In this document: piece by piece, positions 23,080-33,757 of the stretch
Layout of the letters: every line of letters starts with the position of its first letter
Numbering within the stretch: the stretch's first letter is position 1
Source: Antedon mediterranea
Lineage: Eukaryota; Echinodermata; Crinoidea; Comatulida; Antedonidae
Reading direction: 5' to 3'
NCBI RefSeq assembly: GCF_964355755.1
Contig: NC_092678.1
Location: 891,922 to 955,921, forward strand
Length of the DNA stretch: 64,000 bases
The notes under the pieces: generated by a model
The model's input: only the letters and a program-made list of their open reading frames with translations
The model's database searches: none
Told to the model about the DNA's origin: nothing
Position numbers and translations under genes: made by a program

Positions 23080-24622
23080 TCTTGTCATCCATCTTCAGAT
23101 GTCATCATCACTTCTTGTCATCCATCTTCAGATGTCATCATCACTTCTTGTCATCCATCTTCAGATGTCATCATCACTTCTTGTCATCCATCTTCAGATG
23201 TCATCATCTTGTCATCCATCTTCAGATGTCATCATCACTTCTTGTCATCCATCTTCAGATGTCATCATCACTTCTTGTCATCCATCTTCAGATGTCATCA
23301 TCACTTCTTGTCATCCATCTTGAGATGTCATCATCACTTCTTGTCATCCATCTTCAGATGTCATCATCACTTCTTGTCATCCATCTTGAGATGTCATCAT
23401 CACTTCTTGTCATCCATCTTGAGATGTCATCATCACTTCTTGTCATCCATCTTCAGATGTCATCATCACTTCTTGTCATCCATCTTCAGATGTCATCATC
23501 ACTTCTTGTCATCCATCTTCAGATGTCATCATCACTTCTTGTCATCCATCTTCAGATGTCATCATCACTTCTTGTCATCCATCTTCAGATGTCGTCATCA
23601 CTTCTTGTCATCCATCTTCAGATGTCGTCATCACTTCTTGTCATCCATCTTCAGATGTCATCATCACTTCTTGTCATCCATCTTCAGATGTCATCATCAC
23701 TTCTTGTCATCCATCTTCAGATGTCATCATCACTTCTTGTCATCCATCTTCAGATGTCATCATCACTTCTTGTCATCCATCTTCAGATGTCATCATCACT
23801 TCTTGTCATCCATCTTCAGATGTCATCATCACTTCTTGTCATCCATCTTCAGATGTCATCATCTTGTCATCCATCTTCAGATGTCATCATCACTTCTTGT
23901 CATCCATCTTCAGATGTCATCATCACTTCTTGTCATCCATCTTCAGATGTCATCATCACTTCTTGTCATCCATCTTCAGATGTCGTCATCACTTCTTGTC
24001 ATCCATCTTCAGATGTCATCATCACTTCTTGTCATCCATCTTCAGATGTCATCATCACTTCTTGTCATCCATCTTCAGATGTCATCATCACTTCTTGTCA
24101 TCCATCTTCAGATGTCATCATCACTTCTTGTCATCCATCTTCAGATGTCATCATCACTTCTTGTCATCCATCTTCAGATGTCATCATCACTTCTTGTCAT
24201 CCATCTTCAGATGTCATCATCACTTCTTGTCATCCATCTTCAGATGTCGTCATCACTTCTTGTCATCCATCTTCAGATGTCATCATCACTTCTTGTCATC
24301 CATCTTCAGATGTCGTCATCACTTCTTGTCATCCATCTTCAGATGTCGTCATCACTTCTTGTCATCCATCTTCAGATGTCATCATCACTTCTTGTCATCC
24401 ATCTTCAGATGTCATCATCACTTCTTGTCATCCATCTTCAGATGTCGTCATCACTTCTTGTCATCCATCTTCAGATGTCATCATCACTTCTTGTCATCCA
24501 TCTTCAGATGTCGTCATCATTTCTTGTCATCCATCTTCAGATGTCGTCATCACTTCTTGTCATCCATCTTCAGATGTCGTCATCACTTCTTGTCATCCAT
24601 CTTCAGATGTCATCATCATTTC
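23080..24622. repeat. 33-bp minisatellite, ~47 copies
   Basis: The unit is CTTGTCATCCATCTTCAG followed by ATGTCATCATCACTT. Two units lack six bases (ATCATCTTGTC, near 23205 and 23861), and GTCGTC or TTGAGATG variants occur in scattered patterns. All three plus-strand frames stay open over hundreds of codons because the unit is 33 bp. Treated as satellite. Confidence 0.95.
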
Positions 24623-24848
24623 TTCATTCATAATTGATTGATTAATTGCCGCCAAGTTGCTTAGTTATTGTTTATAATTTGCCCTTTAGTATTTTATGAA
24701 AGATGACACTACAGCTTTCAATTTAAACATCATCTACCTCGATCGTTATATCATATATTGATGAATAAACTGATTTATCTTAAAACTCAATGTACAACTT
24801 CAATGTAATTCATGTTCATATAGATTGTATGCTGCGAAGATTTGAAAG

Positions 24849-27800
24849 ATGTTGAGAGCGTTTAAACGAACTGTTTGCCTAGGAGATGTATGCTGTTTGC
24901 TAAGAGGGGTCACTATACTCTGCTTTAAACTAATAATTGTTGAAGCTTTGCAACAAAACTCGTCGGGATTTACTACAAGTGAGTCGAGTTGGTTTCATTA
25001 CATTTTTTTATACGAAAATTTCAAAATAGATATTCCCAATATTTATATTTATATTGCTGAATAAATGTGAATATTGTATTCGAAATGAATGCTGGCCAAA
25101 AAAGTTATCACATAAACGTGGTTCCCACTAGACTAGAGACGCTACGCAAGGACGTACGTACGCGCAACGCAAGCAAATGGACCTATGTTGTAATAATCAA
25201 TCGCTTGTGATGTAAAAGTCAATTAGAACAACATTATAGAATTAAAGGGGTACTCCGGGATCAAACAAAGTGTTTCTTAATGTGGGCTTCCTTCTATGTA
25301 TTGGAGTTGGTCGTATGTGCTCCTCCTCGTTCGTTCCAAAAAATGTCTTGATTTTTGTTGCCTATTTTCACAATGTATATGATTGATTAAGAATAATAAA
25401 AAAGTCGTCTTATCAAAACATGACGATGTTTTCAAACGACACTTTACAGCGTGGGTGAAATATCTGTCTATTTATATTACAAATTAAATTGTCTCTAAAA
25501 AAAGGAATTCTAAAATCAGAACTGCATTACTGAAATTGAAATCTAGATAGTAAAATGAATAAATTGAATTTTTTTATACGAAAATGAAATGGGTAAATAA
25601 CTCAGTTGCTTCTGTTTTGTATCATCAATCATACGAAAAAGAATGAAATTTGAATTTTTTAAAATCTTTCTTTTTCGTTAGTATTTGTAATAAAAACACA
25701 TATATTCTACAATGTAAGTATTTTCGCTTAAATTTACACTAATCTATTAAAAGGTAAATCAATAAAATGTAGTCAAATCTACCTTTTAACATTTGTTTCC
25801 TTAAAAATATATAATAATTTCTATAACACTTTTGTGTCATCATAAGTTGGAACATTCCATTATTGTTAAATGCAAATTCAAATGTTTACAGTATTGATTG
25901 CAGGGACACCCCTAAACTGTCTCCTTGGTTTTCTATTGTCCGCAACGCAAGGACGCAAACGCACCAACAATAAGTTGACAAATCACAATGAGGAGCACCC
26001 TAACTGTCACTTATGATTGGTCAATTCGATCGCGTTGCTCCTACGACGTCGTTGCGCGCGTGCGTCGGTTCCAAAGTGGGAACCAATTAGCTTAAGGTTC
26101 TACTCTACATTTCTTGGAAAAACTGATTGATTTTTGTGTATATTTTAGTGTGTAATTTTAGTGATGGTAGTGTATATAGTTGCGAACATGGTGGTTTATG
26201 TGGACCTAACAAGACTTGTCATTGCCAAGCTGGTTACTATGGACACAGCTGCGAGGATCAAGGTAACATGTCCGCCGTCGCCCCTTCATTTGCCTAATAC
26301 TTAAAAAATATTCATAAAAAATGTTGGCCTATTTTAAAATATTTCAAAATATATAAATAATACACCTGAACATAAAGTTTGGTGGCGAGGTCCCTGGGTA
26401 TACAAGGAACAATTCTAGTGGGTCCCTGTGTATACAAGGAACAATTCTAGTGGGTCCCTGGAGACAAGGAACAATTCTAGTGGGTCCCTGGGTATACAAG
26501 GAACAATTCTAGTGGGTCCCTGGGTATACAAGGAACAATTCTAGTGGGTCCCTGGGTATACAAGGAACAATTCTAGTGGATTTGCTCATATGACCAAATT
26601 TGGAATAGGACTTATTGAATATGCAATTAAAATGCATTGTTTTCTTCAATAATTGCTTTATTTTAATCTTTTAGTTGTCACAACCGTGATAGTTGTTTTG
26701 ATTTGCGTAATGCCACCGATTTGTTGGACTGTACTCTGCATTTATGGATGTAAAAATTGTAAGTTACATGTTAATGTTATTATGTATCAACCTGAGCCAT
26801 ATGGTGAAATAAAATGTAGTGACGTCAGAAATTAATGTTTGTTAGCCCTATTAATGTAATAAGTTCATTATTTATGTAATGTTATCTTTTTAACGTGAAG
26901 ATCGGAAATAAACAGTGAAAAAACTAACGCAACTTGACCAATCTCAACAGATATTTCGGATGATCCATGTCGTGATTGGTCAAATTAATTGCGGGGCGCG
27001 TACGTCCTTACGTTGCCTCCTAGTAACAACCAAGCGTACTAAACGCGCTGTGACGATTTCTACTTTGGTTTATTTTGTCTCTACAATTTTACATCACTAC
27101 ATTGACCTTTTATTAATATCATGTAGTGAATTTTATGTCAATTTTATATGATGGCATCTGATTTATCCATTTTACTTCGAAATGCCAACGTTCGTTTTGC
27201 ATATTTCTTTAGCGTCATGCTTTCTCACAAATTCAATCATTGCATTTATCCGGTTAAAAACTAGGACTCTGTTCCAAAGCGTACATTTCAATTTTCATAT
27301 TAAATCTAAAGTTCTCTGCGTCGCTGCCTATAAATTTAGCCTACTACTGATTTTAATGCTATGATATATTTCATTTTACTCATACGTCGTCGATTCATGT
27401 CGCGACGAACGTACACAAGATTTACACGGGGCGCCGTTTGGAATAAATATACTACATTTTCAGGAACATCACATTCTAGAAGAGTATGACAACTATATGC
27501 AATGCATACATTAATAAAACTGTCCCAAACAGTTTTTAACAGTTAAATAATGATGTATTTAACTACAGTATGCTCTGTAAGCGTAACCATGGATAGGTCC
27601 ATGGCGTAACCAAGGCGTGGTGTGTGTTATCTTTTTTTTTTATCATATAATTATCTTATATTTTAGATATGTGCTTTTTTTGTACAGTGCTAATTATTAT
27701 GCATGACGTCACAAACTTAAATGCTACACTACAAACGTACACTTCCGTTTCAAAATAAGATTACTGTATATGGTATTATACTATAAAATTCAATCTCGCG

Positions 27801-29153
27801 TTACATTTGGCTATAATACAATGAACGTTACTAAGTACGGAAGATTTTTCGGGGCACTAGTTAAATATATAATTAAATAGTGGCTCGAGCGGGCTTCCGT
27901 AACTATGCCTCTTTGATCATCCAATATCTACATACATGGTATCACTTTACAATATTAGGAATGTTACATATAATTTAAGTAGACAAATATCAAGTAATGT
28001 AAATGTAACATTTTAATGTTATTTTAATGTTTGAATATACGACACCAATGTGACATAATGTGTATTTAAGTACATCCTCGCCGTCGCAATTTAGTTTTTC
28101 TCTTCTCGATGCTTTTTAAGTAATTGTGTCCACAATACGTCTGCTGCTGTTGTGTCTTTAATCTGACATTTTTAATCGCGACAGCAACCGTCTCTATAGG
28201 CATTCAGCGCCGTCTACATATCAACGTGATGTCAATTTAGAATTCAGCGACGTATCTCCTTCTCTAATCGTTCCCTATTATTCATATAACGTTTATGTTG
28301 TATGTCAGTTTTAAATTGTTGATATTTTTTGCATGTTACCGTCGTCTTAAGTTGGTAGAATGAGATAAATGATACTCGTGTATGTCAATGTGTCACAGCC
28401 TCAGGATTATGTTAGTAAAACACATGTAATTTTATTCAACATGTATGCTAACGATTAAATGCGATTTTCATTTAATGCAGTTCTTTAGTCTATAATATTT
28501 GTAGGATTTATTTTTTTTTTCATATTTGAGATAAAATAAAGAGTTTTCTTTGAAATATAGAATATAACATATCCTCTGGAGGTACACCCGATATCGGGAC
28601 TAGCGCGCTCCGATTTTTGACATATCAACTAACCAAATTAACAAACCAACTAAATTTCAGTTGTACCTTATACAAAAAATAATATCGCATCGTATTTGAT
28701 AGGCCTAAATATTTTTGACAAACTATTAATATTAAAAATAACCTTTTTCCACTTCTTTTTGTTGCTTGGACAAAAAGCTTTAACAAGTTTGTTTTCCATT
28801 TTAAATCTACAGACGACAGCAGCCAACGACAGCGGAACATGGACAGTGTGAGCAGGTCTTTCCATACAGACGACGAGTCAGTACCTGCTGGACTCACTGA
28901 TCTACCACCACGCTACCATGACGTCACCAACCCATTACACTCACTTCGGTCATTACAACTAGAGCATTGTGGGAATACTGACCATCCTCCGGCCTACGAA
29001 GAGGTCATGAAAGTATTTAGAAATATTAAAATTCAAGAAAATAGTAGTAATAACGAAAGGTCAAAGGTTAATACATCAAGGATATCATTAGGCTCTAAAA
29101 ATTCGGCATTTTCGTTTGAATTAGAAGATATTGACATGGCCGAAGAAGTTTAA
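24849..29153 (+). CDS. Single-EGF transmembrane protein with PPxY cytoplasmic tail (paralogue A)
   Basis: Family not recognised. Four exons: 24849-24978, 26149-26262, 26675-26758, 28813-29153; every intron is phase 1 and the sum gives 222 aa. Exon 1 codes a hydrophobic signal peptide or anchor (VTILCFKLIIVEAL region). Exon 2 is one EGF module with six cysteines in EGF spacing, ending GYYGHSC. Exon 3 is one membrane span (TVIVVLICVMPPICWTVLC region). Exon 4 is the cytoplasmic tail with LPPRY and HPPAYEEV, both PPxY motifs that WW domains of Nedd4-type ligases bind in other proteins. Exon 1 is the least certain part: it rests on its ATG, hydrophobicity and a strong donor (ACAA/GTGAGT). Introns hold P1 MITEs and a 32-bp array. 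The gene at 33758 has the same exon plan, so the pair is a local duplication. A role in trafficking or ubiquitin-dependent sorting is inference. Confidence 0.75.
25117..25215 (+). mobile_element. P1-family MITE, left half
   Basis: It starts GTGGTTCCCACTAGACTAGA and continues with CGCAACGCAAGCAAATGGAC. The right arm is lost. It lies in intron 1 of EGF gene A. Confidence 0.7.
25937..26095 (+). mobile_element. P1-family palindromic MITE, diverged
   Basis: CGCAACGCAAGGACGCAAAC on the left is opposed by GACGTCGTTGCGCGCGTGCG on the right. It ends GTGGGAACCAATTAGCTT and contains ATGATTGGTCAATTCG. It lies just upstream of the EGF exon of gene A. Confidence 0.8.
26388..26580. repeat. 32-bp tandem repeat, ~6 copies
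   Basis: The unit contains GGTCCCTGGGTATACAAGGA and ACAATTCTAGTG. One unit has a 6-bp change (CTGGAGACAAGG). It sits in intron 2 of EGF gene A. Confidence 0.93.
26920..27050 (-). mobile_element. P1-family MITE, diverged
   Basis: AACGCAACTTGACCAATCTC on the left is opposed by GTGATTGGTCAAATTAATTG and CGCGTACGTCCTTACGTTGC on the right. The outer ends are worn. It is in intron 3 of EGF gene A. Confidence 0.7.
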
Positions 29154-30320
29154 CCTATGACCTCATGTTATTCCAATTGTCTTCATATTTGCACCTTGGA
29201 ATCGAATGATGTTTGTTTACTAGACCATGTCCTGTCCTAGACTGAGAAAGTTACAGCATTCGTGATGACCGAACGGACGTTATACGTCCCTAGCTATTAC
29301 CTCTGCTTATTTTATGCGTGAACGGGGTATATTTACGCGTCCTCATGCCTCTTGCGTTCTTGATGCGTGGACAGGGTATATTTATACGCGTCCTCGTGCC
29401 TCTTGCGTTCTTGGTACGTGGACGGGGTATATTTACGCGTCCTCATGCCTTTTGCGTTCTTGGTGCGTGGACAGGGTATATTTACGCGTCCTTATTACCC
29501 CTTGATGCGTGGACGGGGTTTAGTAGAAGGCCATTCAATCGAACTAGTAAATTTTTATGCTCATTTTATGTATATTTATAAAACAAAATGTAAAAACAAC
29601 TGTTCTGCACCTTGTATATTTCCATACGATGCATGTGATACGTTCTAAATCAAATCCAAATATTTATTTTAATTCTATTCAGGTTTTCTATATCTTAAAA
29701 GAGTACTATACAGTAATATAAAATATCAGTCCATATTTGGTAATAGTATGTATTTTAAAATAAATCTATAACCAAGATATAAATACATCATAAAAGGCAT
29801 TTATTAAATATACATTCGCGTGCTACGATGTTTTATAGCTCAGGCTTTCGCTGCCAGCTTTATTTTATTGATCCATGTGCAATAATATATATTTTTTAAA
29901 TTTATAAACTCTTTTAATTTAGTGTAATGAGTACAACTACGGTGGTACAACATTTATGAGCAAGCATTTAAATTTAAGTTGATTTGATTTGCATTTATTT
30001 GGAAAATCGTAACATACAGTAATAACATTAATAATGTACTGACGTACGTGAAAATGGGACAACTATTGAATATTTCGAGGAGAGCTCCACAGCGTACGGA
30101 GCTTAGTGGTTAATATGTGTCTATAGTTTTAAATTATAGGCCTCCTACTCTATTTTATTCAGAGATTACTCTCTTCTCTGATTTTATCCTAATGAATTGT
30201 GGGATATCATAATGAATTGTGGGATATCATCTTTTACATGCGAGTATTTAATATAAGTAGATTTTTCACCAAATGCTGAGTTGTTTTAAATTAAATATAA
30301 AATAAAACTAACGTCTTTGT
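29154..30320. repeat. 3' flank of EGF gene A with ~50-bp tandem repeat
   Basis: At 29314-29518 four to five copies of a unit with GGGTATATTTACGCGTCCTC and TTGCGTTCTTG follow each other. The rest is AT-rich with AATAAA near 29760, which could serve as a polyadenylation signal. No other gene seen. Confidence 0.8.
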
Positions 30321-30324
30321 AGGA

Positions 30325-30765
30325 TGGATTGTTCGATATCAGATGGCCTGAGTATGTTTGATATCGGATGGCCTGAGTATGTTCGATATCGGATTGCCTG
30401 AGTATGTTCGATATCGGATGGCCCGAGTATGTTTGATATCGGATTGCCCGAGTATGTTTGATATCGGATGGCCCGAGTATGTTCGATATCGGATGGCCTA
30501 AGTATGTTCGATATCGGATGGCCTAAGTATGTTCGATATCGGATGGCCTAAGTATGTTCGATATCGGATGGCCTAAGTATGTTCGATATCGGATGGCCTA
30601 AGTATGTTCGATATCGGATGGCCTGAGTATGTTTGATATCGGATGGCCTAAGTATGTTCGATATCGGATGGCCTGAGTATGTTTGATATCGGATGGCCTG
30701 AGTATGTTTGATATCGGATGGCCTGAGTATGTTCGATATCGGATGGCCTGAGTATGTTTGATAAC
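30325..30765. repeat. 25-bp tandem repeat, ~17 copies
   Basis: The unit is GATATCGGATGGCCTGAGTA followed by TGTTC. Single-base variants (CTGAG, CTAAG, CCGAG; TTC or TTT) are shared by neighbours, a sign of local block expansion. Confidence 0.95.
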
Positions 30766-31392
30766 GTGAATATGCATTGGCAGTATCAAACTACTTATTT
30801 ATATTCATGTTCAAGGTTTTGTATTGACATTTTTACGAATAATATAACACCCCAACTTCTTTTTCCTTTTCTAATTAAACAATCAAAATATTCAGTTATA
30901 AGGGTATTAAACGCGCTAACAACAAGCGCGCGCCCAATTCGATGCAACCCCCATCTTATACGTTGTCCGAATAAACTTCTCCCTCCAAGGTTTCGGTGTT
31001 TTTTTATGCATGCCTCTCCTTTTTTATTATATATGGTTTTTTTTATTCTGTAAGTTTAAACTTAACTACACTTTCCTTATATTAACTCACTCTATCAATG
31101 CATGTCTCATATACATATATTATCTAAAGTTACCATACTTATGATTTGTGCTGTGTGTCGTATTCCTATCACACAGAAATACTGTACATATTGGTTTCGT
31201 TATGTCTACTCAAATTAAATTTATAATTTTCTTTATCATTCTAGTGTTTTCTTTATTATAATTGGCTAACTCATGTTTCAGACATAAACCCGTCCACAAT
31301 ACATAAGGAATACATATTGCACTAAATACGTAGAAACAAATATCTTATTTTGGTATTATATCAATACAACATTACATATATATATATGTATA

Positions 31393-31522
31393 TATAAATC
31401 CAAAGGCAAATTACTGAAAAAAATGACAATGCTGTGGGTATCAGTGGCTGGATCTCAATGGAGATACAAAAATAAAAAGCGAAAAGCTAAATCAAAACGA
31501 TAAAGTAAACAGCCAGAAAAGT
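31393..31522 (+). mobile_element. P5 dispersed repeat, (TA)n-bordered
   Basis: The segment from AATCCAAAGGCAAATTACTG through TGTGGGTATCAGTGGCTGGA to ACAGCCAGAAAAG reappears in inverted orientation at about 41637-41762 with few differences. Both copies are bordered by TA dinucleotide tracts. No coding capacity. Confidence 0.75.
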
Positions 31523-31525
31523 ACG

Positions 31526-31555
<30 letters not shown>
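31526..31555. repeat. (TA)n microsatellite
   Basis: About 15 TA dinucleotides immediately right of the P5 element. Confidence 0.9.
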
Positions 31556-31556
<1 letters not shown>

Positions 31557-32166
31557 CATTAATAGCCCCTTGTTCAATTCTGAGGAAAATGTTAATAGGA
31601 GTGCAGTCCCCTGAAAACCCGGGGTCACAAAGGTGTGAAGATATTAAGCCTTACGAATATATTCGATCGGCAGCACCGACAAAACATTTAATTATATTTT
31701 TCATAAAGAATTCCTTATTTTTGGCCGCTGACGCCAACCATAGTTTTCGAACAAAAACCAATTCAGAATATCATTTATTAAAAATCAAGTAATTTCCATG
31801 GCAACAGATGACTCATCTGAGTCATTAAAGCGTTACGTATCTACTAATGAGTTATGGTGGTGATACTTGATAATACATTGAATGTTGTGTGTAAATAATA
31901 ACTTGAATGTTGTGTACATAATACATTGAATGTTACATAATGCATCATTGCATTGGAAGCATTTATGTTCACAGGACTAAGACACTCATGTTTATTATGA
32001 ACATTGCTTTTAGTACTCAACCTTCATTCAAATTTCCTCTTGTACAGTTTTAATATTTGCTAATACTAACACTGTTCGGATACAGAATAAAGAGTTTATT
32101 CCGACCTCCTCATCATGTGTCACCTATAACACCCATCATCTGCATCACCATCCCAGACTAGAGGTT

Positions 32167-32324
32167 AAAGCTTGGTTCCCACTAGAAACGCAACGCAAGG
32201 ACGTAACGCAATGTAATTGATTTGATCAAACACAAGCGATGCATTATTCGAACAGTGGCTTGTCATTGGTCAACTCGCTTGCGTTGCGCGTACGTTTTTG
32301 CGTTCCGTCTCTAGTGGGAACCAC
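32167..32324 (+). mobile_element. P1-family palindromic MITE, complete
   Basis: The ends AAGCTTGGTTCCCACTAG and CTAGTGGGAACCAC are complementary. The inner arms are CGCAACGCAAGGACGTAACG and CTTGCGTTGCGCGTACG, with TTGATCAAACACAAGCGATG and its mirror in the centre. This is a good reference copy (158 bp). Confidence 0.92.
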
Positions 32325-33024
32325 GAATTAGATTCAGTTAATACAGAGAATCGGTTTAAACACTATAGTATGGAAACAAGAGCAATGTGACAAATAGAAC
32401 CAGAGTTAAATAAATATGACAGCCTAGACGAATCGTTACAAGTTGATAGGTTAATATTCCCATTTAATGTAATATTTTCATGATGCAGCTGTCAAGCTAT
32501 TTAAACGGATAACATCTTCGGGTTGTACTATTGATCCGTTGATAAGATGCGGCATTATATCGCTGTAGGCGTCTATTATCTAAGTACTTGCTTAGACGGT
32601 AATGCACCTAACTTCTCTTAACTAAACGAACATGATACGACAATTAGTCGTACATAAACATTTTAATTAGATGCGAGGTTGATGGATATTGTAAGCAGAA
32701 TTCAACGCTGCTGCTGCTCGTCATTTAAATTGCTAATGTAAACAGTACATGAATACCGTAATTGGATCATTTTTACCGAGAATGTTTGTATGTTTAATGG
32801 CATTATGTATAACTAATACCGTTATCGTGTTTTGTAAATTATACTTTCAACACAATTAGAAGCACACACAAACATCGCTTTAAGCAATTAAAGTCATTCA
32901 AACATCAACAAGACGGTTACCCTTCACAAAAAAAAGAATTATTTGTAACTTTTAACGTTTTAAAGAAGTTGATCATACCAGTACCGTTTGGATTTTACGA
33001 TCATTTGGGGATTTACCTTTTGCT

Positions 33025-33140
33025 AGCTTAGTTCGTGTTGACCAATCCCAAGCGACAGTTCGGAATATCCATCTTTTATGATTGGTCAAATCACATACGT
33101 TGCGCTTACGTCCTAGCGTTGCGTCCAAGTTGGCGGTTCA
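33025..33140 (-). mobile_element. P1-family MITE, partial
   Basis: GTTGACCAATCCCAAGCGAC and TGATTGGTCAAATCACATAC face each other, followed by TTGCGCTTACGTCCTAGCGT. The left outer arm is missing. Confidence 0.7.
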
Positions 33141-33757
33141 TATAAAACGTATATTCCACAAGGACGCTATGCAAGCATGTAACCTCAACGCAAAATAAAA
33201 TGTGTTAAAAATTGGTGTTTTGTTTACCGAGTATCAGTCCTTCAAACCCACATACTGCACTGAAACTAAATATTGTTAGAACAACACAAAGTCAGTTGTA
33301 ATGGACGAATAGTCACCGTGAAAAGGTAGTTTTACAAGTACAACTTACAACAATAGACCAATCAATCCATCTACTTTTAGTAGTATAGTATCAACAATTC
33401 TATTTTGGTGTCGAGTCGAGTGACTGTGCAAAACCAGTCTTTTGACTAACTTCCTTGTCGTCTGACGTAATTTACATTTTTTACAAACAGGAAGAATTAT
33501 AGTTTTAACAATAAGGAACTGGTGGTACTAACTCTTATTTTGTATACGTGCTATTATAGTAGATAGATGATAGTGTACAAAACAGACAATACCAGACACT
33601 TCTACCGCACGATTAGCACGTCCACACAGGGCAAGCAGACTATTGTTGTTGTACTTCCAACATTCGTTAAGGCCTATACCAGGGTATACCAGGTCTTCTT
33701 TGCTTAAGACTAGTACAACAGTACCGGTGTCTCAATATTTCTGTATTTACCAAGAAA

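Larger units (their letters stand above)
30766..33757. other. Intergenic region between the two EGF genes
   Basis: It contains a P5 element (31393-31522) bordered by (TA)n tracts, P1 MITEs at 32167-32324 and 33025-33140, and otherwise AT-rich DNA. I see no supported coding exon. The promoter of EGF gene B should lie near its right end. Confidence 0.6.

Noticed and set aside
23055-24641. Open frames of 528, 474 and 257 codons encoding 11-residue repeats
   Set aside because: All three plus-strand frames of the 33-bp array are open, which is a unit-length effect.
25238-25262. Possible left end of a TTAA element (TTAAAGGGGTACTCCGGGAT)
   Set aside because: No matching inverted right end found within the following kilobase, so it is not called as a complete element.
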